Shown here: positions 38,768-49,014 of the stretch, in pieces
How positions within the stretch are numbered: the first letter of the stretch is position 1
Layout: each line of letters starts with the position of its first letter
DNA from: Tetrapisispora phaffii CBS 4417
Lineage: Eukaryota > Ascomycota > Saccharomycetes > Saccharomycetales > Saccharomycetaceae
Assembly: GCF_000236905.1 (NCBI RefSeq)
Contig: NC_016525.1
Location: 124,001 to 188,000 of the forward strand
Length of the DNA stretch: 64,000 nt
Reading direction: 5' to 3'
The notes under the pieces: model-generated
Databases searched by the model: none
Told to the model about the DNA's origin: nothing
The model's input: the letters and a program-made list of their open reading frames with translations, nothing else
Position numbers and translations under genes: made by a program

Positions 38768-41700
38768 ATGAGTCATGATCTAACAAATGAGAACACAAGT
38801 AATGGAGGGACTATCAATTATAATGACGAGATTTCAACTATTGGAACAGCCAATGAAACAAATAAAATTGGTATGTACATTTGTTCGAAAAATGGTGTTA
38901 AAAATGTAGATTTTACAATCGATACAGATGAGTTGAAGAATGATTATTTTTTAGACTCTGAGAAGTCAATTAATATGATAAGATGGGCAGAGTTAAATAA
39001 TATCTATACAACAGTAGGAGCTTACGGAGGAGTTTCATGTATTATGTTGACCAAATTATATTATGTTATTGGAACAAATAAGGGTTCTGTACTAATTTTT
39101 AATACTAATCAATTTCTTCAAGCGATATTAATACCTAAATTATCCAATGATTTTTCAGAAGGATATTTGAAATCTCCTGTGAAGAATTTGACCACATCTA
39201 GTGATGGAACTCATTTATGTGCATCTTTAAAGACAAATGATATATTAATTTGGGATCTTAATTTAAATACAAATGAGATGGGAAATGATAATAAAAGTAT
39301 TTCAGTGCCCCTTACAGCTATTTTGCATATTACAAACCATAAAAATTTTGAAATTAATGGATTAGGGTTTCTTGGTGAAAGGCATACAGCTATAATTGTA
39401 AGTGATAACTCTGGTTCTCTCTATTATCATAGTGGGTACAGAAATCACTTATGGAATCTTATGTACACAACTAAGAAAGTGCTGACGGTAAAAAATGAGG
39501 AAAGGTTGTTAAATTCAAAAGTCCCTATATTCAGTGACAATTATCTGCAGAAATTACACTGGGTAGCCATACTTACAACTAAAACATTCAAAGTTATATC
39601 GACTCTTCCTCACCTCAATATCATATATGTCGAAAACATCATTGATTCCATTGCCCCAACATCGTATATGAACAATTGCATTTCTTGGAGCAAAAGAGGT
39701 TCAAAACTGGCATTTTCGATTGAGAATAAATTAGGAGTCTACTATTTGTCCAACGATCCCGTACATGCTAGGATAGAGAGTAATTTTACTATTACCCAAA
39801 AATGCTTACAACACATGGATGAATCTATTCTTTCCTTATATTGGATAACTGAAAATTTAATTGGCATTTTAACAATTTCTCATCAGTTCATAATATTAAG
39901 TTGTGATGAAAATATAAATTTGATCTTAAAATTAGACTTATTGCCATATAATATACCGATTCCTCCTAATAAACATTTTGGAATTATTGATAATCATGTC
40001 TATATTTTTGGTAAGTATTCTTTTATGCGTGGGAAATTCATGACATGGTCGGATATAATTTTGAATCCAGTTCAAAAAGGAGATTATATTACAGCATTGA
40101 AATTCATTGAATACTTTTTGAAACCTACATCAAATCTTAATGAGATAATTCAACTAAAATCACTTCCTATAGAAAGGTATGAACAATTTAAACGACCTTT
40201 CCATAATTTATCATTAGCAGCGATGAGATTTTTGTTGAAACAAAAGAAGGCAGACTATGATAAGATCTACGAGCTTTTGGTTTTAATCCTTAGAAATTTA
40301 AATAGATTTCCTGATTCTGATACTAAACAAATTCTCGAAAATTCACTGATAGAGAAATCATTTGAATTGTTAAATGGTGATAATCCAGAAATATTTTTTG
40401 AAGTTTTGGTTAATGTCATTTCTGAAGGATATATTAAAAAATTACCTCCAACTGTCTTTAAGGCTATTTTAAGTCATTATGCAAATTTGGAAAGGATTGA
40501 GTTAATGGAAATATTAATTGTTACTCTTGATCCACAGACATTGGATATTGATTTTGCGGTTAAACTTTGTAAAGAGCACCGACTATATAATGTACTAATA
40601 TATCTCTGGAATGTTGTATTTGCAGATTTTATAACACCATTTGTGTCCTTTATAGCACAAATTACAAAAACAAAAATTGTAAACAATCTGTTTGAAGGTA
40701 TGGGAGAGGCAAGCTTCATTGGCGTTTATGATTTGCTATCATCAATATATTGTAATTCAAGCTCACCCAGCCTAGTTCATGAATTAGAACCAAATATCAT
40801 TTCTAATGCCAAACTAAAGATAAACTATGTCTTTTTTAATGGAACTTTAGTCACTTGGCCTTATCATTCCGGTAATAAATTTCATACATGTACAGAAGCA
40901 GAAGAAGAACCAGTTTATCCTTATTTTTCTGTGCTTCTTAAACATAATTCTCAAAACCTTTTAAAAATAATTGATAAGATGTTTGAAGAAGATGCATTGT
41001 TGAATGATGACATTTTGAGGGAAGATTCTAAGAATCATAAAATGTGGGTTAATCGTCAATACATAATGGATATGCTTGTAGATATATTGAATACCGCAAG
41101 TTATCAGGAATATTATAGATTTCTTGTAATTTTTTTGGCTAAAAATATTACGAAATATCCTCAATATATTAAATTCTCTAATAATATTCTACAAAATATA
41201 ATTGATAAGATTTTTACAATAGATGTGGAAAAAAATGATGATCTGGAATTATCTTTAGAATATTTGCTGTTAGTATATGAGCCAACGAAGTTAGACGATT
41301 TTGTTCATGAATTGGAAATTAGACAATTTTTTAAAGTTTTATTTCGTTTATATCTGAAACTTAATCGCTATTCGAACTTATTACGGTTAGTATTCTCAAC
41401 AGCCAATCCAGAAGAGGAATTTGAGATTAATATCTCGAATCTTTTAGGCCTAATTTTCAACAACACAAAATCTGATCCTCTTGAAAAACCAATCATAACA
41501 AATTTTATCATAGAACATTTTGAAAAGATTTTAAACGAGAGTGATATAGATAATATAGTTAAGATTATTAATAACTATAACCCAGAAATACATCAAGCTA
41601 TTCTAACCATATCTTCTGAGGATTATCAGCTGCGATACCTGGAAAAATTATTTAATTTTAAGAGCACTGATACTTTACCACTTTGCACCTTAAAGAAAAG

Positions 41701-42619
41701 ATATGTTAATTTAAGTTGCAAATATAAGAAAGGGGTGCAGCTTGATTGTTGGCTAAAATCGGTAGATTTAACGAATGTAGATATATCTGCAATTATCAAA
41801 AATTTGAAAATTAATAATGAATATAAATCCTTAGCCATGATCCACAAATCTGTTGGTGATAATGAGGAGGCTATTGACTATACTGTGATTGCCATAAATG
41901 CTTTATTCGAAGAAAGTACTTTTGAAGAAAAGCAATTACATGAATATATTGAATTTGCTACCGGAACTGCAACATTAGCTAAGAGAGGTCTAAAAGAAGC
42001 CTGTTGGTCTAAAATTATAACATGTCTTTTTTCCATTTATACAAAGAATTCATTGACCGAAACTCAAATGATTGTATGTGGAAATATCCTAAAGAACCTT
42101 TTTATTAAACTAGCTCTTGGTCAAGAACCAAATGGTGAGGAGCATCTCGAGAGCTTTTGTTCTGTTTTAACTAACGTATTAGAGAATCAAGATGTCCTGA
42201 TGAGTAAAAGCCATGTCATGAGAAAATTATTGCAAAATGTGTTTACCGCATTTTACCTAGAGGAGCAATATTCCTCTCTTATTTTTAAGATTTTGGATGC
42301 AAATGCTTCAGGGCTTCTGATAACTTACGGAGATAAATTAATCGAGGGCTGGTCCTGTGATGTTATTCATTGTGAGGTTTGCGGCAAAAATATATGGGGC
42401 AATGGCATAAGTGATATTATATACTACATCTGGGAACAGAAAAGAAGAGATAATAATGTAGAAATTGGAAAGAATTATGATGATTTAAATTTAGTTATTT
42501 TCAGTTGTCATCACGGATTTCATTCAAAGTGCCTTAAAAACTTAGGCCAGAACAACGAAAAATATTATTGTCTCTCATGCAATGATGACAACAAAAAAAT
42601 AGATAGCTCATTTCTATAA
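38768..42619 (+). CDS. VPS8: VPS8, CORVET tethering complex subunit
   Basis: 1283 residues (1274 in S. cerevisiae). The N-terminal half is a beta-propeller-like region (VSCIMLTKLYYVIGTNKGSV), followed by alpha-solenoid sequence, and the C terminus has a RING-like zinc domain (CEVCGKNIWG...CHHGFHSKCL...YYCLSC). Vps8 is the Rab5/Vps21-binding subunit of CORVET, acting in endosome tethering. The gene lies left of EFM5 and the candidate centromere. In S. cerevisiae VPS8 (YAL002W) is two genes from CEN1, so the location fits a centromere-proximal ancestral position. Confidence 0.93.
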   Translation: MSHDLTNENTSNGGTINYNDEISTIGTANETNKIGMYICSKNGVKNVDFTIDTDELKNDYFLDSEKSINMIRWAELNNIYTTVGAYGGVSCIMLTKLYYVIGTNKGSVLIFNTNQFLQAILIPKLSNDFSEGYLKSPVKNLTTSSDGTHLCASLKTNDILIWDLNLNTNEMGNDNKSISVPLTAILHITNHKNFEINGLGFLGERHTAIIVSDNSGSLYYHSGYRNHLWNLMYTTKKVLTVKNEERLLNSKVPIFSDNYLQKLHWVAILTTKTFKVISTLPHLNIIYVENIIDSIAPTSYMNNCISWSKRGSKLAFSIENKLGVYYLSNDPVHARIESNFTITQKCLQHMDESILSLYWITENLIGILTISHQFIILSCDENINLILKLDLLPYNIPIPPNKHFGIIDNHVYIFGKYSFMRGKFMTWSDIILNPVQKGDYITALKFIEYFLKPTSNLNEIIQLKSLPIERYEQFKRPFHNLSLAAMRFLLKQKKADYDKIYELLVLILRNLNRFPDSDTKQILENSLIEKSFELLNGDNPEIFFEVLVNVISEGYIKKLPPTVFKAILSHYANLERIELMEILIVTLDPQTLDIDFAVKLCKEHRLYNVLIYLWNVVFADFITPFVSFIAQITKTKIVNNLFEGMGEASFIGVYDLLSSIYCNSSSPSLVHELEPNIISNAKLKINYVFFNGTLVTWPYHSGNKFHTCTEAEEEPVYPYFSVLLKHNSQNLLKIIDKMFEEDALLNDDILREDSKNHKMWVNRQYIMDMLVDILNTASYQEYYRFLVIFLAKNITKYPQYIKFSNNILQNIIDKIFTIDVEKNDDLELSLEYLLLVYEPTKLDDFVHELEIRQFFKVLFRLYLKLNRYSNLLRLVFSTANPEEEFEINISNLLGLIFNNTKSDPLEKPIITNFIIEHFEKILNESDIDNIVKIINNYNPEIHQAILTISSEDYQLRYLEKLFNFKSTDTLPLCTLKKRYVNLSCKYKKGVQLDCWLKSVDLTNVDISAIIKNLKINNEYKSLAMIHKSVGDNEEAIDYTVIAINALFEESTFEEKQLHEYIEFATGTATLAKRGLKEACWSKIITCLFSIYTKNSLTETQMIVCGNILKNLFIKLALGQEPNGEEHLESFCSVLTNVLENQDVLMSKSHVMRKLLQNVFTAFYLEEQYSSLIFKILDANASGLLITYGDKLIEGWSCDVIHCEVCGKNIWGNGISDIIYYIWEQKRRDNNVEIGKNYDDLNLVIFSCHHGFHSKCLKNLGQNNEKYYCLSCNDDNKKIDSSFL

Positions 42620-43219
42620 TTTATTCATCTCTTAATTGTATATAATTTGAATAGTATTTTATGCTAATATCTCCTTTTGCCAAATTTGGACGGAGGAAGA
42701 AACTATAAAAAATGATAGAAGATCTTATAATATCCCTAATAAGAGTGACTGGATTACACAAAAATGTCAAAAAATACAGATTTTACGTTTATCTTCTCTT
42801 GTGTGCATTACAGATGGTTGCTTAATTTTTGGAAAAATAGCTTTAATAACAAAACAAAAAAATAGCAAAATCCATCATATATTTTAACCATGTAATGCTC
42901 TATTCTCATCTCTATTCACTAACTATTTTTGTATTGAAAGTTATATAGAGGTACTTATTTCATAAGTAAGATGTTATTCATAATCTCTTAATTAAGATAC
43001 AGATAGGTGTCCTTTCCTATAAAATTTCGAAGAACATAGTTGCCTGTAAAAATTCAATTGAAATGTTGAAATCGAAAATTTTTCTTGCAAATTTTCGATC
43101 AGGAAAATGATAAAAAACGAACACTCATGATATATTTTTAATATATATAACAAAAGTTCAAATACTAGCTAATATTATAAAAATTTGTGGAAAGTATAGC
43201 ATCAAAAACATCAAATAAT
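42620..43219. other. Intergenic region VPS8-EFM5
   Basis: 600 bp, AT-rich, with a small inverted repeat GAAAATTTTTC.../GCAAATTTTCG near 43074-43100. S. cerevisiae has TFC3 next to VPS8; no trace of it is visible here. No CDEIII-like TTCCGAA was seen in this interval. Confidence 0.5.
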
Positions 43220-44126
43220 ATGTCAGATTCAGATTCAGATTCAGATTTAGATATTGAATTGTATGATCTCTCTTCGCTTTTAAGTGTTTGTTTTAATTGT
43301 AAAAATGATACTAACAGCTTTTAATAGAACATTGTCATCCCATGCCCTAGCTGCATTAGAGGAATTTAGACAGGAAGAGGTTAAATACCAAGAAAAATTC
43401 AGCAAACTTTTGACCAGTGCTGATGAAGAGTTTGCTCAAAAGAAAAAAGAAGAAGGTATGAACCTATTTAAAGAAGATTGGCAATTATCACAATTTTGGT
43501 ATAATGATGCCACCGCAAATATGCTCGCGGATGCCCTGTTAGAAGGTGCTGATGAGGATACCGTTATTGCTATTGTTAGTGCACCATCTGTATATGCAGC
43601 AATACTAAAGAAAAATGCAGATGAGGTACCAACTAAGCATATTCACTTATTTGAATTTGATGAACGTTTTAAATTGTTAGCTGAGAAGGATCATTTTTTC
43701 TTTTATGACTATAATAAACCATTAGAATTCAATGAGAAACTAAGGGGTAAAGTAGATAGATTATTAATAGATCCACCTTTTCTGAACGATGATTGTCAAT
43801 CAAAATGTATGTATTCATTAATTTTAAGGTAAGAAAAATTCTTCTTCTTCTTACACATAAAGAGTAAATTTACTAACTTTTTGAAATTTTTAACAGCTTC
43901 AATAACTGCAAATGCAATGCTAAAACCCAAAACCAACGAGAAAACTAAACATGGTGTTATTAAAAGTCGTTTCATTTCCTGTACTGGCGAAAGAGTCTCT
44001 GATGTAATAGCTAAATCTTATCCTGATGCTAAAGTTACTACTTTCATTCCAGAACATAAAAATGGATTAAGCAATGAGTTTAAATGTTACTCTAATTTTG
44101 AATGGAGGGGCTGGAAGTTTGAATAA
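43220..44126 (+). CDS. EFM5: EFM5, elongation factor 1A lysine methyltransferase (two introns)
   Basis: Three exons: 43220-43260, 43328-43806 and 43897-44126, giving 249 residues (248 in S. cerevisiae). Exon 1 encodes MSDSDSDSDLDIE and joins to LSSHALAALEEF. Intron 1 (67 bp) has donor GTATGA, branch point TACTAAC (43309) and acceptor TAG; intron 2 (90 bp) has GTATGT, TACTAAC (43871) and CAG. All phases agree. The fold is a class I methyltransferase of the N6-adenine-like group, with DPPF in LLIDPPFLNDDC. Efm5 trimethylates an eEF1A lysine. In S. cerevisiae EFM5 (YGR001C) borders CEN7. Confidence 0.95.
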
Positions 44127-44735
44127 ATCCTTGTAACTTATATAGAGAAAGTAACAAAATCAATAAATATGTTCACCACTTATTATTATTACTTTTATGT
44201 TTCAAAATGGCGATATAATAAGACCGAACAAGGTATAGTTGTTAAAATTTATTCTAAAAACATACATGTGATATAAGTTTCTTAATTATTAATAACAAAA
44301 AATAAATACAAGAAATAATATCAATAATATTTTACTTTTTAAATTTTTAATTTATTTATAAAATAATAATTTTAAAATAATGAACTATCCGGAAAATATT
44401 AGAATTCCGAACATGTAAAGTATGCTTGATTGGATTATGGTAACTATTTATTGTCGTAATTGTTACACATAGTAGTTTGGGATTTGTCTTCTGTTGCGTA
44501 AGTTTTGATGGTTACATGGTATTTATGTTGCATATAGACAGTTCCATATGCAGTTGTCACTTATGTTTCAATACACAAAATGACATTATGTATCTCAATT
44601 GTAATATTAAATATTGTTACATAGATTAGATGTTGTAATAATTTCGCGTTTTCCCAGGCTATGTTTTTGATTACATTATTTTAAAACTTTGCCGAATCAT
44701 TTTTATTTGACAGTTGGATGTTGTGATATTGATAC
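44127..44735. other. EFM5-NUP60 spacer, left part, holding the candidate centromere
   Basis: 609 bp from the EFM5 stop to the LTR. It contains the candidate centromere (44265-44420) and about 300 bp with no recognisable feature. Confidence 0.6.
44265..44420 (+). other. Candidate point centromere (CDEI-CDEII-CDEIII)
   Basis: A CDEI-type octamer CATGTGAT (44265-44272; RTCACRTG on the other strand) is followed by 122 bp that by count is 89 percent A+T (CDEII, 44273-44394) and then a CDEIII-like segment (44395-44420) with the essential core: TATTAGAATTCCGAAC, then three bases and TAAA. The central CCG and flanking TT and AA fit the S. cerevisiae CDEIII. CDEI is in the opposite orientation to the usual one. 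The interval lies exactly between EFM5 (which abuts CEN7 in S. cerevisiae) and NUP60 (which abuts CEN1), the shared ancestral centromere position. Motif matches are imperfect; the position is the stronger argument. Confidence 0.68.
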
Positions 44736-45141
44736 TGTCAGAATTATTGTAGTGTATGTGACAGAACTAAGAGTTTATGACACTTTGAGTCCAGAACTAA
44801 TAGATCACTTACTAATGGAAAGAAGGTCTAGAACAATCTTTCAAGTGGTAGGTGAAAATTTCTCACTACAATGTAAATGGCTACGTGATAAACACAGATG
44901 TACAATACAGCACTAAAGAGCCTAGGAGGATGAATGAACACGTACGCATGTTCATTCAACTGTCAGATTAACTCATATATAAGGAGGGCATCTAACTCTA
45001 TATAGAATAGTTTAATTGCACTAATAAAAGATCAATCGATTATTTAACTATAAAGAAGATGGACTATACTAGAGCAACTGAAGTGGCTAATGACACTAAC
45101 TTAGATGTTGGAACTACCCAACATAAGCTTGTCACTCCACA
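44736..45141 (+). mobile_element. Solo LTR, family 1 (TGTCAG...), with target duplication
   Basis: 406 bp with ends TGTCAGAATT...CTCCACA, flanked by a 5-bp duplication GATAC (44731-44735 and 45142-45146). Its first 115 bp or so are identical to the copy at 27435 and the rest is similar. It has TATATAAGG and an ATG at 45059 opening a frame to the LTR end (MDYTRATEVANDTNLDVG...), the presumed Gag start. It ends 306 bp upstream of tRNA-Pro, within the range where Ty1-like elements insert. Confidence 0.93.
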
Positions 45142-45146
45142 GATAC

Positions 45147-45447
45147 AGATCTATGGACGTATTTTAACACCATTTATGTTTAGTGGCTGTTAAAACATTG
45201 AGTTCAATTCAGAGATTGTTGTCTTATATTCGTAATATTAATATATTTCCTAAGTTTTGATGTGGTAACTCTAAAGAATATACAAACTGATAGGTTTTTC
45301 TATATCATTAAGTTATAATAGCCTTGTACTTGTAGGTTTTTAACTTTTGAGCTTACTATTAATATTATATTTATTAAAATAACAGCATATTATTATTGTA
45401 ATAGTCTCTATCAAAACTTCTTTAGGTTAACATTGAACAATAAATTA
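45147..45447. other. Spacer between LTR and tRNA-Pro
   Basis: 301 bp of AT-rich sequence; no gene or repeat recognised. Confidence 0.5.
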
Positions 45448-45556
45448 GGGCGTGTGGTCTAGTGGTATGATTCTCGCTTTGGGTAATTTCTCCAGTAAAT
45501 GGAGTTGTGCAAGTCAAATATGCGAGAGGCCCTGGGTTCAATTCCCAGCTCGCCCC
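45448..45556 (+). tRNA. tRNA-Pro (UGG), with intron
   Basis: 109 bases starting GGGCGTGTGGTCTAG and ending CTCGCCCC. Anticodon TGG is at 45480-45482 in a CTCGC/GCGAG stem, and a 37-base intron (45484-45520) starts one base 3' of it. The T arm has GGTTCAATTCC. A T-run follows at 45558. The exons match yeast tRNA-Pro(UGG) closely. Confidence 0.96.
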
Positions 45557-45744
45557 ATTTTTTGATAATTTTTTTTCTTTCAATTTGTAATGTCTTTGAA
45601 AAATTTAAAATAATGAAAGAGCTATAGGTATAAAAGTTCAATATAAATGTTTACAGTATACTTTTACCTCATCGAATTGAGTTAACATTTATACAACGTA
45701 AGACAAGCATAAAAATTATTGCGATATTTAATCAAATAAAAGAA

Positions 45745-47448
45745 ATGGAGGGCAAGTCATTTCGTAGCAATTTAAGAACTGCCAAGTACCCTGATAAAAA
45801 GACTAAGAAATCTATATTTTCTAAATTTAAGCAGGTGATTGAACCGTTAATTGATAAGTTTGTGCGCCAAAATGATAATATGTCTAATGGGGATACTTCT
45901 ATCAAATTTAATCGTAGGACTGGAGAGACAGACACACGTTCTTCTTCAGTAAATTTGCCTGGTAGTTTTTTTAATCCCGATAGTTCATATACTAGAATCA
46001 TTGCAAGGGATCACCAGGATGAAACCTTAATCAATAATTTCCCAGATTCAATTAGAGATTTACATGATGAGGGAGAATGTACGATTGATGCCGATGTTTC
46101 TAATGCTAAATTATCTGCTTTTTTTGCTGAAAAGGGCGACCAACCTTTAACTGAGATTGAAAAAGAAGGTATACTCTCGATCATCAAGAGAACTGTTGGT
46201 GTGAATGAAAAGAGGAGTAACTTTGATAATAAAAGTGAAATTGAGGGAATAACATCTTCAAGGGTCTTAAAATCTGCCAATAATTCAATGTGTAGTAGCC
46301 CACTGAACCCTCCAACATTTATACCTAAATTTGATAATTTGCCATCTCCTAGAAACTTAAGTTTACCAATATATCCAAAAAGAAGACGTATTTTCGACTA
46401 TTCTAGAACACCATCGACATATAGAACCACTGTTTTAAAATATAGTTCTTTACCATCGTCATATACCGTTTCTGAAAGCACTTTACCTATCCAAGAGAAA
46501 AATGATTTTAACAAAGTAAACTCTGTTCAAAAGAAGAAAAAGAAGATTAGTAATACAGCTTCTGCATTATTATCTTTATTGGATAACCAAGAATCAGAAG
46601 TTAACGAATCATCTGAACTAGCAAACCCATATTCAGCACATGTTAGTAAACTACGTAATTATAAAAAACATCAGGTAGATAACCAAAAGGATAGTGCTCC
46701 TTTGAATATTGCTGAATATAAACCTATCAGTGTTGGTAGATCTAGCAAATTTGATTCTTACAATTCACTAAAATCAAATGAGCTAACACCATCAACTTCA
46801 AATTTTGATAGGTATAAACCAGCTAGATCTTCGTCCTTACGCTCTAGCGTAATCACGGAGGACATACCTTTATCAAAATTTGGTAATGAATCTAAAAATA
46901 GTGATTCTAACGTACCACATAATACATTAAAATTACAGAGTGCATCATCTGGTTTTATGAGTAACCCAAGCACTTTAAAAAATGAAGAAAAGAAAGTAGA
47001 AAGTAATTCTATAAAAACATTATTTGAAATGAAGCCAGTTGTAAATCCTTCTTTACCATCTTTGTCTAAGAACAATGATGCAACCATAGAACACAATAAT
47101 AATGAAAATAATGATAACTTGGAACTCGAGCACGCCGATGATTCTGTTATCAAGACGAATAATATAGATTCAGGAACTGGTATGGAACCTGTTTCAATTT
47201 TTGGCAAACCTGAAAACAGTAAAGTAGAGCAACCATTTACTTTTGGAAAGGTGACAACTTTTGATAGTAAAGTAGTCAATGCTAATTCCACTATATTTCA
47301 AAATCCAATCGCAACTCCAATTGAGAATAAATCAATAGAGGAAGAGGGGATAAAGTTCGAATTTGGTGAACCAATTGCATCCAACATAAAATTAAGTGAC
47401 GCAGATGAGTTAAAAGTAAAGAAATATACTTCGATGTTTGTCTTTTAA
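45745..47448 (+). CDS. NUP60: NUP60, nuclear basket FXF nucleoporin
   Basis: 567 residues (539 in S. cerevisiae). The N terminus is basic with a predicted amphipathic helix (SIFSKFKQVIEPLIDKF), which in Nup60 binds the inner nuclear membrane. Matching segments include SNAKLSAFFAEKGDQPLTEIE, SELANPYSAHVSKLRNYKKH and the invariant-looking YKPARSSSLRS. The C-terminal part has FG-type motifs (FGKP, FTFGK, FEFGE). Nup60 anchors Nup2 and Mlp proteins to the pore. In S. cerevisiae NUP60 (YAR002W) is right of CEN1, and here it is the first protein gene right of the candidate centromere. ERP1 follows convergently as in S. cerevisiae. Confidence 0.93.
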   Translation: MEGKSFRSNLRTAKYPDKKTKKSIFSKFKQVIEPLIDKFVRQNDNMSNGDTSIKFNRRTGETDTRSSSVNLPGSFFNPDSSYTRIIARDHQDETLINNFPDSIRDLHDEGECTIDADVSNAKLSAFFAEKGDQPLTEIEKEGILSIIKRTVGVNEKRSNFDNKSEIEGITSSRVLKSANNSMCSSPLNPPTFIPKFDNLPSPRNLSLPIYPKRRRIFDYSRTPSTYRTTVLKYSSLPSSYTVSESTLPIQEKNDFNKVNSVQKKKKKISNTASALLSLLDNQESEVNESSELANPYSAHVSKLRNYKKHQVDNQKDSAPLNIAEYKPISVGRSSKFDSYNSLKSNELTPSTSNFDRYKPARSSSLRSSVITEDIPLSKFGNESKNSDSNVPHNTLKLQSASSGFMSNPSTLKNEEKKVESNSIKTLFEMKPVVNPSLPSLSKNNDATIEHNNNENNDNLELEHADDSVIKTNNIDSGTGMEPVSIFGKPENSKVEQPFTFGKVTTFDSKVVNANSTIFQNPIATPIENKSIEEEGIKFEFGEPIASNIKLSDADELKVKKYTSMFVF

Positions 47449-47726
47449 ATAAATATAAGTCTGTATTATTATAAAACAATAATTAACTAATTGTAGTATA
47501 TATAAAAAGTAAATTTAATCCTAATTAACGATGTGAACAAAATAGCAGTTTAGAATTAATGTATAATTTACAGTTTCGGATGCCATTTTTCTTTTTGTTC
47601 ATTTCTTCTAATTGCAGTATTCAATATATTTTATATGTATTTATATATTTATTTATGTATTTATTTATGTATTTATATTAATTATCAATATAATCGTCCT
47701 CTAGCAATAAATATTTTGCAAGGCGA

Positions 47727-48386
47727 TTATAAAACCTTTTGTTTAACGAAGAATGAACGTAAACTTTTCATTTGCCAAACACAGATACCAATCAAACCGC
47801 ATAATTGTAAGATAGTCCACCACATAGCTTTTGAGTTAACGGATTCTGAGATATCTCTGAATTTATATTCACGTTCTCTTACTAAAGCTTGTTCTCTTCT
47901 GATATCATCGACCTTCATATTCAAGTAGTTTACTTTTTGATGTAACGACTTCACAGTTTTCTTCTTCTTAGAATCGAATTTCGAATCACTACCAATACTG
48001 AAATCAATAGAGACCTTAGCTTTTGTTTTACCAACCCATGAACTATCAGTAGTTTCTAAACAAATTCTATGTTCACCAGAATCTAATGCAATAAAAGTGA
48101 AGTCACCTACTGGTGCGTTCTTTTGATGAACAACTCTATGGTTATCATCGAATATTTCTTCAATATCAACAACGATACCAACATTCTTAGAATCAGCATC
48201 TCTATATGATTTCAATTCCTCATCGAATGTTTGAACTGCATATTTACCTTCTAATAAAGTACCTTTAGATAATTCCTTGATAAAACATTTTCTATCACCT
48301 GTATTACCATAATAGTAGAAACCAAGCACCTGAGTAGGTAGAATTACACACAATAGTGCAAATTTAATGAAATTAACTAATTGCAT
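47727..48386 (-). CDS. ERP1: ERP1-type p24 cargo receptor
   Basis: 219 residues from ATG 48386, the same length as S. cerevisiae Erp1. It has a signal peptide (about 22 residues), a GOLD domain ([20 protein letters not shown] with a cysteine pair completed by HRICLE), a coiled coil ([17 protein letters not shown]) and one C-terminal membrane helix with a short cytosolic tail. p24 proteins shuttle in COPII/COPI vesicles and help sort cargo such as GPI proteins. ERP1 (YAR002C-A) and ERP6 (YGL002W) are duplicates in S. cerevisiae, so either symbol could apply; adjacency to NUP60 and SWD1 favours ERP1. Confidence 0.92.
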   Translation of the reverse strand: MQLVNFIKFALLCVILPTQVLGFYYYGNTGDRKCFIKELSKGTLLEGKYAVQTFDEELKSYRDADSKNVGIVVDIEEIFDDNHRVVHQKNAPVGDFTFIALDSGEHRICLETTDSSWVGKTKAKVSIDFSIGSDSKFDSKKKKTVKSLHQKVNYLNMKVDDIRREQALVREREYKFRDISESVNSKAMWWTILQLCGLIGICVWQMKSLRSFFVKQKVL

Positions 48387-49014
48387 TATCTCCAAAGATA
48401 TGACCTGCTCTCAATTGTATATATAATCTTTCCTAAAGGGTAAAACCAAGTAAAAAAGAATGTTTTTTTCTCAAAGAAAAAAGTGGGAAACAAACTAGTA
48501 TTTAAAGAATTGCTCTCTGATTACCGCTAGATTAACTCAATAGGTTTACCCAAATAGTTAAATCAATGATCGTTTATATATATATTAGTTTTAAACTCAT
48601 TAACGTTTCGAAATTATTGATTGAGTTTATATTATTTAAAGATTGAAATTTGGAAAAGTAGTTGTCGTTACATACGGAATGCCTTAAATTTTACAGAGAA
48701 TCGTCCGGACAAAGTGGTTTCGTATCTCAACATTTAAAATCAAAAAACTTGAGAACATCACCAAAAGCAATAGAATAAACAACATAGTTACAATAGTTAA
48801 TATTCCATGCGAACCACCAATATAGTTTGTAGAGAATAGACCTAAACTTTTTGGAAATTTTGACTTTGGGAACGTTGATGAGATGATGCTATTAAAAGCC
48901 GTTATATAATTTGGATTTAACTTTGCTTCCCGTAAAACATTCTGATTGTTATTTGACCTGCCGCTTGGAATTTAAGTTTATAAGCACAGTTGAAAGGGCT
49001 TCAACAAAAACGTT
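48387..49014. other. Divergent promoter region ERP1/SWD1
   Basis: About 628 bp between divergent genes, AT-rich, without a recognisable gene or repeat. Confidence 0.5.

Noticed and set aside
44547..44560. GTCACTTATG as an alternative CDEI
   Set aside because: It deviates from RTCACRTG in the core, lies on the far side of the CDEIII-like core, and has no AT-rich partner region with a second CDEIII.
44689..44916. 75-codon frame at the start of the LTR near tRNA-Pro
   Set aside because: It begins outside the LTR and runs into it; the shared part in the other LTR copy is not kept as one frame. It is LTR sequence, not a gene.
45459..45641. 60-codon minus frame over tRNA-Pro
   Set aside because: Overlaps the tRNA gene and is chance.
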